The translations under genes were made by a program, and so were the position numbers. Of a stretch of 64,000 nt of DNA, positions 41,156-49,773 are shown piece after piece. How positions within the stretch are numbered: the stretch's first letter is position 1; every line of letters starts with the position of its first letter. Source of the stretch: a virus; the IMG/VR virus record IMGVR_UViG_3300020442_000006, positions 123,494 through 187,493 of that record; one strand, given 5' to 3'. The notes under the pieces are model-generated. The model saw only the letters and a program-made list of their open reading frames with translations. It searched no databases and was not told the DNA's origin.

Positions 41156-41428
41156 TTAATCGTCTTCGGGTGGTACCACTACCTGATTAGGTTTTACAAT
41201 AACGTAGTCATAACGATGAGCAAGACAGTTCTGTACTACGAGATCGAAGTCAACCTCAAGGACATCTAACTTACGAGAATAATCGTTTGCCTCTAGCATT
41301 AAATTATAACGTACTGCATCGTCCTTGTCAACAAAAATTTGCACTGCTTTTGGACCCTTAGGATTTTGTTTTCCTTTAGGGGTTACAGCATACACACCTC
41401 CAGTTGAAGCATCAGAGAGAATGAACAT
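41156..41428 (-). CDS. small conserved protein between gp46 and gp47
   Basis: A 90-residue protein, MFILSDASTGGVYAVTPKGK, with a mixed alpha/beta pattern (AVQIFVDKDDAVRYNLMLEA, YDYVIVKPNQVVVPPEDD). It starts at the last base of gp47 and ends 2 bases before gp46. Such a small gene between 46 and 47 is common in cyanophages as I recall, and could be a nuclease partner or inhibitor. No known domain. Confidence 0.65.
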   Translation of the reverse strand: MFILSDASTGGVYAVTPKGKQNPKGPKAVQIFVDKDDAVRYNLMLEANDYSRKLDVLEVDFDLVVQNCLAHRYDYVIVKPNQVVVPPEDD

Positions 41429-42474
41429 TATAGATTGAGAGACTCCACGTATAAGGACTTCAGAATGTTAACGACGTTTTTCTTATCAACAGATTCTTCC
41501 AAGTCCATAACGTAAGTTTCTAGGATACTCATCGTATCTTCCATCTTCACGTCTTCTTTAACATCGGGTGCATCTAGTGTCAGATCCTCAATAATTTTTA
41601 GATCTGCTACATCTGCCTGTTGAATTGCTTTAATCATACGATCAAACCACTTTTGATTAGATCGATTCTGAACGATTAGTTTGACGAATGCTCCTTTGAG
41701 TGGAGACAAGTCTGGAATATCATCGTAATCATTTCTAGAATCGTCATAATATAACTTACAGAATATATCGTATGGATTTTTAACAAACGTTAACTTTAAT
41801 GTATCAGTATTTAGGATATGGAACCCACGCTTCTGACCGTAATCATTCCAGTAGAGTTGGTACGGGTTACCGAGGTATTGAATGTTACCTCTCCTAGATT
41901 TCATATGATAGTGACCAGTACAGACTAGAGGGAACCTTTCATATCTTGCAGGATCCTCACCGTGTTCCATCACGTGCCCTGGGACTGCTTCAAATCCATT
42001 GAGTTCCAAGTGTCCAAGAACAATGTCTGCCTTAGAGTTATCAATGATAGCATCACTGGTATCCTTATTGTCAGGACAGATCCAAGGTAGGAATAGGACT
42101 TTCTTATCTGCGAACGTCAGTTCTGTTGGTGTCTCAATGACAGTAATATTATCGTACTCACCCAGTAGATGATTGGGTGCATTCACACGTAGAGTATTCT
42201 TGTAATAGATGTCGTGATTACCGATAAGCATAATCATTTTTACACCCATCTCTTTGAGCGGGTCAAACCACATCTCCTTTGCAGCATCTAGAGATGCAAA
42301 GTTGATAGACTTACGTTTGTCGAATGTATCACCCAGACAAAACACTGTCTTGATTTTATGCTTCTTGATATATGGAACTACAGTATTCGTATAGAACTCT
42401 CTGTACTTCTCTAGGAAGACAGGATGATCGTTACGAACACCGAAGTGTTGGTCAGTAATCAGGAGAACCTTCAC
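41428..42474 (-). CDS. 47: recombination endonuclease subunit gp47 (Mre11/SbcD-like)
   Basis: A 348-residue metallophosphoesterase. VLLITDQHFGVR (motif I, DxH), FCLGDTFDKR (GD motif), LIGNHDIYYKN (GNHD) and VLGHLEL and CTGHYHMKS (GH...GHxH) are the phosphodiesterase motifs. It cuts DNA with gp46. The start is a GTG (42472-42474) that overlaps the previous TGA (GTGA) with GGAG upstream. The alternative GTG at 42483 has its ribosome site too close. Confidence 0.93.
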   Translation of the reverse strand: MKVLLITDQHFGVRNDHPVFLEKYREFYTNTVVPYIKKHKIKTVFCLGDTFDKRKSINFASLDAAKEMWFDPLKEMGVKMIMLIGNHDIYYKNTLRVNAPNHLLGEYDNITVIETPTELTFADKKVLFLPWICPDNKDTSDAIIDNSKADIVLGHLELNGFEAVPGHVMEHGEDPARYERFPLVCTGHYHMKSRRGNIQYLGNPYQLYWNDYGQKRGFHILNTDTLKLTFVKNPYDIFCKLYYDDSRNDYDDIPDLSPLKGAFVKLIVQNRSNQKWFDRMIKAIQQADVADLKIIEDLTLDAPDVKEDVKMEDTMSILETYVMDLEESVDKKNVVNILKSLYVESLNL

Positions 42475-42695
42475 TTCTTCCACTCCTTCTTTTCATAATC
42501 ATAGTTGGGATGTGGTGCAGCAGGCACCCAAGGTTTCTTGGATCTATTGTTTATTACAATAAACTTATCAGCAGCAAACGTCCCTGCCACATTAACTTCT
42601 ATCTCATCACCATCTTGCCAGTTAACAGTGCCATCCTTTTTAGTGTGACGCATTGCTTCTTGGATCTTCTCGATAATTTCAGTTGTTAATTCCAT
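42471..42695 (-). CDS. small hypothetical protein upstream of gp47
   Basis: A 74-residue protein, MELTTEIIEKIQEAMRHTKKD, followed by a beta-rich part with WQDGDEIEVNVAGTF and a Trp/Pro-rich tail ending YDYEKKEWKK. It looks folded, not low-complexity. Coupled to gp47 by GTGA. Family unknown. Confidence 0.6.
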   Translation of the reverse strand: MELTTEIIEKIQEAMRHTKKDGTVNWQDGDEIEVNVAGTFAADKFIVINNRSKKPWVPAAPHPNYDYEKKEWKK

Positions 42696-42876
42696 AGGGT
42701 GTTAAGTCGTATTCTACGAGGGTAATACCTTCGTGGTGTTCTCTGATTGGTTCACCAACCTTTTCTACAAGACGTTTAAGAATATCCTTCTTAGTAATAT
42801 TGTAGGGTGCAGGTGCGTTGCCTACACATATACGAAGACATTGAAGTTCTTCGTCATCAAAAGATAGGTCAGTCAT
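42679..42876 (-). CDS. small hypothetical protein
   Basis: A 65-residue protein, MTDLSFDDEELQCLRICVGNA, helical start and an EHHEGITLVEYDLTPYG end. Two Cys are close (CLRIC). It overlaps the 42471 gene by 17 bases and pcyA by 4. No domain recognised. Confidence 0.6.
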   Translation of the reverse strand: MTDLSFDDEELQCLRICVGNAPAPYNITKKDILKRLVEKVGEPIREHHEGITLVEYDLTPYGINN

Positions 42877-43544
42877 TTGAGTTTAGGTGTATCGAAGAGC
42901 ATCTTATCGATGTAGTCCTCTGCAAACTCTTTACCAAACCACTGGGTCAGAACTGCGAGAGTCTTCTTGTTTTGTTTCTGGGATTTACAGTACCAGATCT
43001 GATCATCCAATCTTAGCATATTATTCACCCATCTGTCATCCCTTTTAGATCTCTTCACCCAGTCACAATATATTAGGAGAATGTTATTGACCAAGTTGAC
43101 AAAATCTTTTTGCTCATTCTCAAGATGCAATCTCTGGAACTTACAGAATGGAGAGAAGATCTCACCCCATAGTGGTAGTGGTCTCTTGTGTGTAAAATGA
43201 TATGAGTTTGCTAGTGGTGCTATACTATAATAAATGTTACCAGTATTATGTACAGGAGATACATCTACAATAGCAGCAGTGACTGTATTCCTAGTTGCAA
43301 TAATGTCTGCACCAAAAATAGGTATAGGGTACTCGAAGTCTGGAAAGAACACACAGTGGAGTACATCTAAATTATTTGTCTTTGCTATTTCAAGGTGTAA
43401 CTTACGAAGACCTTCACACTTGTAGATCTCATTGTGTATGACAAGATCATCTTTGATAATTTCTTCGTGATCTGTTTCAACTTGTTCAGCATCTAGATCT
43501 TCAATCGCAAAACGAATGACAGATGCAAGTTGATCGATAATCAT
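42873..43544 (-). CDS. pcyA: phycocyanobilin:ferredoxin oxidoreductase-like bilin reductase
   Basis: A 223-residue ferredoxin-dependent bilin reductase. EGLRKLHLEIAKT holds the Glu equivalent of PcyA Glu76. LHCVFFPDFEYPIPIFGADIIA carries the conserved His and Asp (His88 and Asp105 in PcyA), shown here in shorter form as HCVFFPDF and IFGADI. AAIVDVSPV is also diagnostic. The ending YIDKMLFDTPKLK matches the family. The enzyme reduces biliverdin to a phycobilin, using reduced ferredoxin. Phage versions include PcyA, PebS and PcyX; motifs here favour PcyA. It may keep light harvesting going or alter bilin signalling. It is in an operon with gp55 and gp47. Confidence 0.88.
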   Translation of the reverse strand: MIIDQLASVIRFAIEDLDAEQVETDHEEIIKDDLVIHNEIYKCEGLRKLHLEIAKTNNLDVLHCVFFPDFEYPIPIFGADIIATRNTVTAAIVDVSPVHNTGNIYYSIAPLANSYHFTHKRPLPLWGEIFSPFCKFQRLHLENEQKDFVNLVNNILLIYCDWVKRSKRDDRWVNNMLRLDDQIWYCKSQKQNKKTLAVLTQWFGKEFAEDYIDKMLFDTPKLK

Positions 43545-44026
43545 TAGTAACGATTGTTCATCTCAATACGGGACTTGATACTATTCAGTTGTGCAGTATC
43601 TCCATCACCATCAGAGTGGAACACCTGATCAAAACCTGACTTCTCAATGATCTTATCTTTAATATCCATCTGTCTCTTCTCTTTAGCAATTCTTCTTAGG
43701 AATGCATAGTAAACGATTTGAGTAAAATATGCAAAAGGATTCCTGCTTTTAGCAGGATCGAAATTGTCAATATACTGAACACAATTCTCAATGCCATCAC
43801 TAATCATATCCTCCTTGTACATATAGTTGATGAAGTTAGGTCTATATGAAAGGTGGGTGGCAATCTTTAGAAAACACTCTCCAATATATTCGTTGATCCT
43901 AGGTTTGGGTTTCTCTTTAATCTTAGCGATCTCTACACGGTCACGATAATCCACGATAGCAGCAAGGAACTTCTGGTTATCTACATAGTGCTGATTTTTA
44001 GTTCTCCGTGCTGCCATTAATGCCAT
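43544..44026 (-). CDS. 55: late sigma factor gp55
   Basis: A 160-residue sigma-like protein. YIGECFLKIATHLSYRPNF and EDMISDGIENCVQYIDNFD are region 2-like and match T4 gp55. NPFAYFTQIVYYAFLRRIAKEKRQ is the region that recognises the -10 box TATAAATA. It directs host RNA polymerase to late promoters such as those listed here. A sigma70-type promoter (44050-44078) precedes it, so gp55 itself is made early. The start may be the ATG at 44024-44026 or three codons later. Confidence 0.92.
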   Translation of the reverse strand: MALMAARRTKNQHYVDNQKFLAAIVDYRDRVEIAKIKEKPKPRINEYIGECFLKIATHLSYRPNFINYMYKEDMISDGIENCVQYIDNFDPAKSRNPFAYFTQIVYYAFLRRIAKEKRQMDIKDKIIEKSGFDQVFHSDGDGDTAQLNSIKSRIEMNNRY

Positions 44027-44049
44027 CGGTAGGTTTAATTCATATTGAA

Positions 44050-44078
44050 ATCATAACAGAGAACAGGGTTTTCGTCAA
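44050..44078 (-). promoter_or_regulatory. sigma70-like early promoter for gp55
   Basis: TTGACG (44073-44078), 17-base spacer, TATGAT (44050-44055) with a TGT just before it (extended -10), on the minus strand, 24 bases before the ATG. Confidence 0.75.
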
Positions 44079-44151
44079 TGGATATTGATACCCTTGACAA
44101 CACTCTCTGAAACAATTATGATCAACACTGTCAGGGTTGCAAAGGATATTC

Positions 44152-44589
44152 TTAGCTATTACCATTAAACAGTTGTTCAAGTTTCTTTCTTGCTTCTTCT
44201 AATGTACCGATAAGTCCCATTTCGTGAGTGAGTTCAACACTCGAATCAGGGAGATCATCGGGAGATTTTTTTAACTCTTGTTTTACAAAGAACTTATACA
44301 TCATTACTGCATCCTGCGACATCGGCGCGATCGTAATGATTCTCTCTTCAGGAATAATAAAGAAATCTTCATCAGAGAAAACCATCCATCTCTTGAGTCC
44401 TACTGCGACCGCCCGTTTCTCGTCAATAATTTTATCAGTAGCGTGCACCTTGGCGGGGTCTTGAATGAATGCACAGTAGAAACCTTTATGCTCCTCTACC
44501 ACAACAATACGTCCAAGCAGTTCCTCTCCAGATGTAAGTTTCATACATCCAAAGAATTCTTCGTCAGGTTTGATGTAATTTAGAGACAT
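44152..44589 (-). CDS. Lsm-like protein with C-terminal helix
   Basis: A 145-residue protein, MSLNYIKPDEEFFGCMKLTSG. KLTSGEELLGRIVVVEEHKG is the Sm1-like first strand pair, and MVFSDEDFFIIPEERIITIAPM a later strand. The C-terminal part is an added helix (KFFVKQELKKSPDD, LEEARKKLEQLF). It is the third Lsm-like protein of the window, with 23912 and 24120. It lies between gp55 and uvsW. RNA binding or ring assembly is a hypothesis. Confidence 0.65.
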   Translation of the reverse strand: MSLNYIKPDEEFFGCMKLTSGEELLGRIVVVEEHKGFYCAFIQDPAKVHATDKIIDEKRAVAVGLKRWMVFSDEDFFIIPEERIITIAPMSQDAVMMYKFFVKQELKKSPDDLPDSSVELTHEMGLIGTLEEARKKLEQLFNGNS

Positions 44590-44590
44590 A

Positions 44591-46051
44591 CTATTCTCCT
44601 AGTTTGATCTTTGTGATTGAATAGTCGAACTTCTCATCCTTATAAGTACGAATACGTTCAACTAAATGGTTCAAGGTTGCATTATTAAAATGACCATTGC
44701 TTATATCATCAGCAAAATCATATAGAGTTGCTTGACCTTTCGAGTCGTGCTTCCGTAATGCTCTACCAATAGACTGAAGATTGCGAATCCTAGACTTTGA
44801 TGGAGATGCAAATATTACATTATGTAAGTTTTTTATATTGATACCAGTTGAGAACGTCCCGTACGATGCAAGGATGATTGCATTGTCTGTGTTCTCACAA
44901 ATCTGGCGTGCTTCTTCTCTTTCGTCTGTCGGAACCTTTCCGTGTATAAAGAAGATACGCTTATCTCCTCCCTTGCTATTTATCATTTCGTAAAGAGGTT
45001 CTCCGTGTTTCTCCACGTAGTTGAATAGAACCAGAGTATTCCCAGGTAAGTCTCGCGCAAGACCAGTAATAATTTTATTTCGTTTCTCGTGAGTTATGAT
45101 ATAATTAATCTCATCTTGATAGTCAGCGAAGCGAGTATAATTATGCTTACACAACAGGATGTTTATCTTCAGTTCAGTCAGATGTCCTTTCTTCTGCAGA
45201 TCCTTTGTGCGTATAGCATTATTCACCTTGCCAAACATACCTTCCAGTTGCAGTTGATGACACTGCATACCGTCAAGGGTGCCAGTCAATCCAATTCTGT
45301 ACTTGGCATTGTGGCATTTATTGAGGATTCCTGTTAGCGACTTTGCTTTGTAGAGGTGCGCTTCATCACCGATAACAACATCAAACCTATTAAAGTAATT
45401 TTTAGACTCCTTGTAGATAGATTGCCACGTAGATATGACGACAGGACTCTCTGTATAACGTTCTCTTCCTCCGTAGATCTTGTGAATGGTGTCGCGAGCG
45501 TAGAATCCATACTGTTCAATGTCTTTATAAAGTTGTTCAACCAGTGAGGTTGTGGGTACGATAATTAATATCTCTCTCTTATATTGCAGATGCCACCTGA
45601 GAAGACAATAGATTATGAAGGATTTTCCAGATCCAGTGGGAGAGAGTAATAGTCTACGGTTGTGCCGAAGTGCTGAATAAACACTTTGGAGTTGGTAATC
45701 TCTCGCCTTGAAAGGAGTACCCAGAGATCTAACAAAACCATTAACTGCCTCGGGTGTGATAAGTGTGTTGACTTCACCTGGTGTACCGCAGAATTTGTTG
45801 TCTTCTATTGTATAAGTATATTGCTTTTTCTGTAACCATTCTTCAAGATAGTGGAACAAACCTAAAGGTAGTTCTCCAGTCCCAGGAGAGTATAGACGGA
45901 TTCTTCCGTCCCAATACTTGTATCTCTTTTGGGTTTTAAGGAACTTTGCATCAGGGACCTCAAATGTGAAGTAGTCAGACAACTCCTTATGTACACTGAG
46001 TTCCGCCCTGATTTTCAGGAACGCTTCATTCTTCTTTTCAATGGTTACCAT
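44591..46051 (-). CDS. uvsW: RNA/DNA helicase UvsW
   Basis: A 486-residue superfamily 2 helicase. An N-terminal domain is followed by LLSPTGSGKSFIIYCLL (motif I), VVIGDEAHLYKAKS (motif II, DEAH), GLTGTLDG (motif III), TFSTGINIKNLHNVIFA and QSIGRALRKHDSKG (motif VI). It unwinds branched DNA and R-loops and helps switch from origin-dependent to recombination-dependent replication. It lies directly after uvsY, as in other cyanophages, with a 1-base overlap. Confidence 0.95.
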   Translation of the reverse strand: MVTIEKKNEAFLKIRAELSVHKELSDYFTFEVPDAKFLKTQKRYKYWDGRIRLYSPGTGELPLGLFHYLEEWLQKKQYTYTIEDNKFCGTPGEVNTLITPEAVNGFVRSLGTPFKARDYQLQSVYSALRHNRRLLLSPTGSGKSFIIYCLLRWHLQYKREILIIVPTTSLVEQLYKDIEQYGFYARDTIHKIYGGRERYTESPVVISTWQSIYKESKNYFNRFDVVIGDEAHLYKAKSLTGILNKCHNAKYRIGLTGTLDGMQCHQLQLEGMFGKVNNAIRTKDLQKKGHLTELKINILLCKHNYTRFADYQDEINYIITHEKRNKIITGLARDLPGNTLVLFNYVEKHGEPLYEMINSKGGDKRIFFIHGKVPTDEREEARQICENTDNAIILASYGTFSTGINIKNLHNVIFASPSKSRIRNLQSIGRALRKHDSKGQATLYDFADDISNGHFNNATLNHLVERIRTYKDEKFDYSITKIKLGE

Positions 46052-46473
46052 TAGACAGGGAATTCAAACCGCTTTGCATCAATCGCATTCTTCACTTGGA
46101 ATCCGCGATTGTTAATCATCTTTAAGATGTTCTCAATATAATTTATACAGGTTTCGAAATAAGTTACTCTGAGTGATTGCTTCTGAATCTCTTCATCAGA
46201 ATCTAGGAAGGTGCTTAGATCTCCCTTGAGTACCTTAAGGTCAAAGACCTGTCCCTTGTCATCAGGTTTCTTACCGCTGTACCATAACCACTTCTCACGG
46301 TAAACTCTCTTGAGTTTGAGTTTCTCATCCTCAAGGATTAGTTTGTATTTGTTGTAGTAGATGTGATACTTTTGATGTAGACTTGGTATAACCAGTGACT
46401 CGTTGCCCAAATCCGCCTCATTAAAAATAGAGTCCTTAGACCAGGACTCCTGCAACTCTTCAAGTAGCGCCAT
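46051..46473 (-). CDS. uvsY: recombination mediator UvsY
   Basis: A 140-residue helical protein near the T4 length (137). KYYLHIYYNKYKL-type N-terminal helices (here SLHQKYHIYYNKYKLILEDE) and LRVTYFETCINYIENILKMI at the C-terminus match T4 UvsY. It loads UvsX on SSB-coated DNA. It precedes uvsW by a 1-base overlap. Confidence 0.9.
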   Translation of the reverse strand: MALLEELQESWSKDSIFNEADLGNESLVIPSLHQKYHIYYNKYKLILEDEKLKLKRVYREKWLWYSGKKPDDKGQVFDLKVLKGDLSTFLDSDEEIQKQSLRVTYFETCINYIENILKMINNRGFQVKNAIDAKRFEFPV

Positions 46474-46476
46474 AAT

Positions 46477-47040
46477 TTACTTTAAGTTTTTCTTCCTAGT
46501 ACCTTCGAGACTTTGGATCTCATAGGATAGGTAATCAAATGAACAAATTGCTTGGAAATATTCTTGGTCACTGAGAGTGCCATCAAATTCTAATGTGCTA
46601 AGTTCTACAGGTTTCAAGTTCTTGAAGAGAACATTGTATATTGGTTGGAAATTAGAATTCAAGACAGTCAGTGTACCGTCTGCGAAGATTAGATCTTGTC
46701 CTAATGACTTTGCTTTTGACTTTGTGTCTGTTGCATCGATGAACTCTTGACGCTCCTCGAATCTTTCAGGAACACCAAGACCACGGATCCAGTTATGTAG
46801 GATAAGATAGTTCTCCATATCTTCATCTACAAGAAACTGTAGATTAAAACGACCGTAGTCTATAGTACCCTCAATGTAGGTATCTCTATATGGAGTAGGT
46901 TGCTCAACCAAACTTAAAGAGATGTTTGGTATGTTTGCCATTTGTGCCAAGTAACTAACCTTAGGATACTTAGCAAGTGTAAAGCGAAACCCACCTGGTG
47001 AGAGGAAATTCCTATTGCTTATTTGCGTTTGAAAAGACAT
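46477..47040 (-). CDS. tail protein, gp3-like or tail-tube-fold
   Basis: A 187-residue protein, MSFQTQISNRNFLSPGGFRFT. PKVSYLAQMANIPNISL and YGRFNLQFLVDEDMENYLILHNWIRGLG match a beta-barrel tail-tube fold. In cyanophages this position (between gp23 and uvsY) is usually given to gp3, tail completion and sheath stabiliser. I am more certain of the tail location than of the number. A late promoter AATAAATA lies 29 bases before the ATG. Confidence 0.65.
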   Translation of the reverse strand: MSFQTQISNRNFLSPGGFRFTLAKYPKVSYLAQMANIPNISLSLVEQPTPYRDTYIEGTIDYGRFNLQFLVDEDMENYLILHNWIRGLGVPERFEERQEFIDATDTKSKAKSLGQDLIFADGTLTVLNSNFQPIYNVLFKNLKPVELSTLEFDGTLSDQEYFQAICSFDYLSYEIQSLEGTRKKNLK

Positions 47041-47068
47041 TATCTATTTTGTGGTGTTTCGCCAATTC

Positions 47069-47076
47069 TATTTATT
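47069..47076 (-). promoter_or_regulatory. late promoter AATAAATA, containing the stop of the upstream gene
   Basis: GAATAAATAG on the minus strand. The TAA stop of the 55-residue gene (47072-47074) lies inside the octamer, and the next gene starts 29 bases downstream. Confidence 0.7.
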
Positions 47077-47239
47077 CACGATATTCTTGGAGTATATGAA
47101 GGACACGATTAAGCATAAAGTGGGCACCATCTTCCCAGTCCTTAGACGCTCCGTGATAAGTCCCATTAAAAATTTCTGTTTTTAGTTTGAGAACCTTGAC
47201 GTTCATCTCATCTTTTGTCACGTAGTTACGCCCTGACAT
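47072..47239 (-). CDS. small conserved cyanophage protein
   Basis: A 55-residue protein, MSGRNYVTKDEMNVKVLKLK, then EIFNGTYHGASKDWEDGAHFM and ending VLHILQEYRE. Predicted helical. I recall a homologous short protein beside gp23 in many cyanophages. It follows the gp23 terminator by about 30 bases. Function unknown. Confidence 0.65.
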   Translation of the reverse strand: MSGRNYVTKDEMNVKVLKLKTEIFNGTYHGASKDWEDGAHFMLNRVLHILQEYRE

Positions 47240-47271
47240 ATGATACAGTATCTTAATTATACAGTATTTAA

Positions 47272-47299
47272 TAAAAAAAGGACCCCGAAGGATCCTTTT
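47272..47299 (-). terminator. terminator after gp23 with UUCG tetraloop
   Basis: Minus strand AAAGGATCC-TTCG-GGGTCCTTT followed by a run of T. A 9-bp stem with one G-U pair; same loop as 10502 and 24676. Confidence 0.85.
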
Positions 47300-47322
47300 G
47301 ATGACTGAATATAAGCGATCGC

Positions 47323-48690
47323 TTACATAAGGTTGTCAACCAAACTACGTCTGTAGTAACGGTTAGCGTTAGCAGTAAGAGCGCCACTACCCTGAGTTGT
47401 ACCTTCAGCAAATGGGTTTGCAACAAGACCGTATCTTGTCTTAAATCCGATTTTTGGTTGGAAGGTGTCCTGACCAACGGCTCTAACCATTTGGAGAGGA
47501 ACATAAGGACAGTAGAACAGACCTGCATCATATGCAGAACTACCCTTGTAACCTGCGACATAGAAGTGTCTGTCGCTGATGTTAGCAGAATAAGGATCAA
47601 CATAAACCTTGATTCTACCGTTAAGAGTACCAGCAAGTGTGCTGGAGTTGTCATCAGGAAGAAGGTTGCTGTTGCCTGAAAGTGCGGGTGTGTAGTCAAG
47701 AACGCCTGCCATTGACAATGCAGATGCAACGTCAGCAGAACAGATCAGGATGTTACCCTTACCGCGTCTTGTCTCGTGCCCGATGGCATTCATATCTCTT
47801 TCGATGTTGAAGAGAAGACCTTTGAACTTCTCAACTGACCATCTACCGTTGGAGTCAACGTCAAGATCGAAAATACCTGCAGTTGCTGTGTTTGACTGAG
47901 AACCAGGTCTTGCAACCTTGTACACAGTTCTAACAACTTCACGGTTGATCTCAGCAAGAACCTCAGTAGACAAGATGTTTGCCAACTCAGATTCAGCGTC
48001 AAGTCCGTGAACTGCCTTAAGATCTTGAGCAAGTTCCAAACTGTACTCTGCCTTGAGTGCTCTGGACTTCGCAGTCACAGTAACTTTCTCAATGCTGAAG
48101 TTCATTTCAGCGAAGGCATTAGAACCAGTACCGAGAGTCTCAGACTCATCAGTTCTCATTCCTGTACCGTTGGTGTATGTACCAGAGTCATTAAGAAGAC
48201 CTGGGTTTGATCCTGCCTGAGCAGAACCTGCAGAACCGAAACCGCTAGTTCCTGCGGCGTCAGTACCTGTGAATTGTGAATCTGCTTCGTTGAAGAATGC
48301 TTCGTCACCAGATGCTCTGTTAGTACCGTATCTAGATCTCATTGCGAAGATCAGACCAGTAGGACCAGTCATAGGTTGAACGCCTGCAATGTCATAAGCA
48401 ATAAGCTTAGGCATTGAACGTCTGATCAAGGAGATCAGAACAGGGTCGAAACCTGCAACAGGACCAGTTGCTGTAGCGTCAGCAGAGAAACCTGCTGCAC
48501 TGCTTGAAGAACCTGTAGAGTTAGTAGGTGCTGCCTCAGTAAGGATGCCTCTTTCTTCCTTCAGGAATGATTCTTGGTTTTCGAGCAGGATTGCGGTGAC
48601 CGCCTTTTTGTAGTTGTCCTTGATGGAATCAAGACCCTCACAATTAAGAACGGGTGACCACTTCTCCTGCAGATGCTCGGATTTGAACAT
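47323..48690 (-). CDS. 23: major capsid protein gp23
   Basis: A 455-residue HK97-fold capsid protein. It starts MFKSEHLQEKWSPVLNCEGL. The PVAGFDPVLISLIRRSMPKLIAYD segment, in the two parts PVAGFDPVLI and MPKLIAYDIAGVQPM, and GLIFAMRSRYG match T4-like gp23. LYNIERDMNAIG-like (LLFNIERDMNAIGHETRR) and PYVPLQMVRAVGQDTFQPK occur further on. The N-terminal part is removed by prohead protease gp21. It is the most abundant virion protein and is followed by a strong terminator. Confidence 0.97.
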   Translation of the reverse strand: MFKSEHLQEKWSPVLNCEGLDSIKDNYKKAVTAILLENQESFLKEERGILTEAAPTNSTGSSSSAAGFSADATATGPVAGFDPVLISLIRRSMPKLIAYDIAGVQPMTGPTGLIFAMRSRYGTNRASGDEAFFNEADSQFTGTDAAGTSGFGSAGSAQAGSNPGLLNDSGTYTNGTGMRTDESETLGTGSNAFAEMNFSIEKVTVTAKSRALKAEYSLELAQDLKAVHGLDAESELANILSTEVLAEINREVVRTVYKVARPGSQSNTATAGIFDLDVDSNGRWSVEKFKGLLFNIERDMNAIGHETRRGKGNILICSADVASALSMAGVLDYTPALSGNSNLLPDDNSSTLAGTLNGRIKVYVDPYSANISDRHFYVAGYKGSSAYDAGLFYCPYVPLQMVRAVGQDTFQPKIGFKTRYGLVANPFAEGTTQGSGALTANANRYYRRSLVDNLM

Positions 48691-48741
48691 TTGCTTTATA
48701 CCTCTTTGGGTTTATAGGGAAAAATAGTTTTAATGACTAAA

Positions 48742-49734
48742 TCACTTAGTCCAACGACGGAGTGCATCAACGTACTTAGACATTGAATCCGTCATCTCTG
48801 TATCCACAACAGGTTGTACATCCTCAGCGATCGTTTCTGCTGCAACGCTAGGTTTGCCGCTGAAGTACGACTCTCTAAGAGTCTCGATTTTGCTGCGGAA
48901 TGACTCTTCATCTTCAAACTCAACACCTTCAGAGAGACCTTGGAGTTTCTCTTTCTCGGTAGATGCGAGACCTTCTGCGATCTCACTCACGATCCCATTC
49001 TTAGCGAACGATGCAACTTCATTTGTAAGTGCAATGTTCTTATCAATTTGTTCGTTGAGTTTTGCTTCCATCTCATCTAGTTCAGTCACCATATCGGTAA
49101 TGATGTCTGCTTTTTCTTCGGGAACTTCAATGTGGTTCTCGATGAAAACTTGTTTAAGTCCACTAACTACGCTCTCTGCGATCTCTGCTTTGAGACCAGT
49201 TTCAACAGCGAGTTGGTTAGCATCGATCCATTGCTGACAAGCATATGTAAGATACTCATCTACCTGCTCAGCAAGGGAAGACTTAATGCTTTCGACTTCC
49301 TCTGAAAGAGTAGCAGCATATTCAGTGTGAACACGCTCTAGTTCTTCATTCAGTCTTGATACGACAGCAGCTTCAAAGATAGTTGCTGCTTTTGTTTTGA
49401 ACTCTTCAGAAAGATCTTCGCCTTCTGTAAGAGCAGCAACATCCTGAGAGACATCGATCTCAATAAGATCTTCGCCTTCAGCATTTTCTGCTTCCACTGA
49501 TTCGTGCTTCTTAGGTGAAGCATCGGAAGGTTTTGTCTTTGGTGATGCTGCCTGTGTTTGTGATGGAGTCTTCAGTTTGTTTGACTCATCATCAGGTTTT
49601 GAGTTCTGAGGTGTAGGACCTCCGAGATTCTCAACGCCACCCAAAGAAGAACCGTCAGCAACAGCACCGTCGAATTTTGCTTCGGTGACTTCCTGCTTTT
49701 CTTCGGATGCCATTACTTCATTCTCTTGTGACAT
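48742..49734 (-). CDS. 22: prohead core scaffold gp22
   Basis: A 330-residue acidic, coiled-coil-rich protein. A disordered N-terminus (Ser/Pro/Lys-rich, to about residue 85) precedes long helices (EEVESIKSSLAEQVDEYL, EAKLNEQIDKNIALTNEV). It fits gp22, the internal scaffold cut by gp21 during maturation. It sits between gp21 and gp23, as in T4, and has an exact late promoter 40 bases before its ATG. Confidence 0.9.
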   Translation of the reverse strand: MSQENEVMASEEKQEVTEAKFDGAVADGSSLGGVENLGGPTPQNSKPDDESNKLKTPSQTQAASPKTKPSDASPKKHESVEAENAEGEDLIEIDVSQDVAALTEGEDLSEEFKTKAATIFEAAVVSRLNEELERVHTEYAATLSEEVESIKSSLAEQVDEYLTYACQQWIDANQLAVETGLKAEIAESVVSGLKQVFIENHIEVPEEKADIITDMVTELDEMEAKLNEQIDKNIALTNEVASFAKNGIVSEIAEGLASTEKEKLQGLSEGVEFEDEESFRSKIETLRESYFSGKPSVAAETIAEDVQPVVDTEMTDSMSKYVDALRRWTK

Positions 49735-49773
49735 TAGAGTTGTCTCCTTAGTAGTCTTTGCTATTCGTAAAAA

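Noticed and set aside
44081-44150. Second promoter (TTGTCA at 44095) before gp55
   Set aside because: No -10 box at 16-18 bases; the TTGACG-17-TATGAT pair is clearly better.
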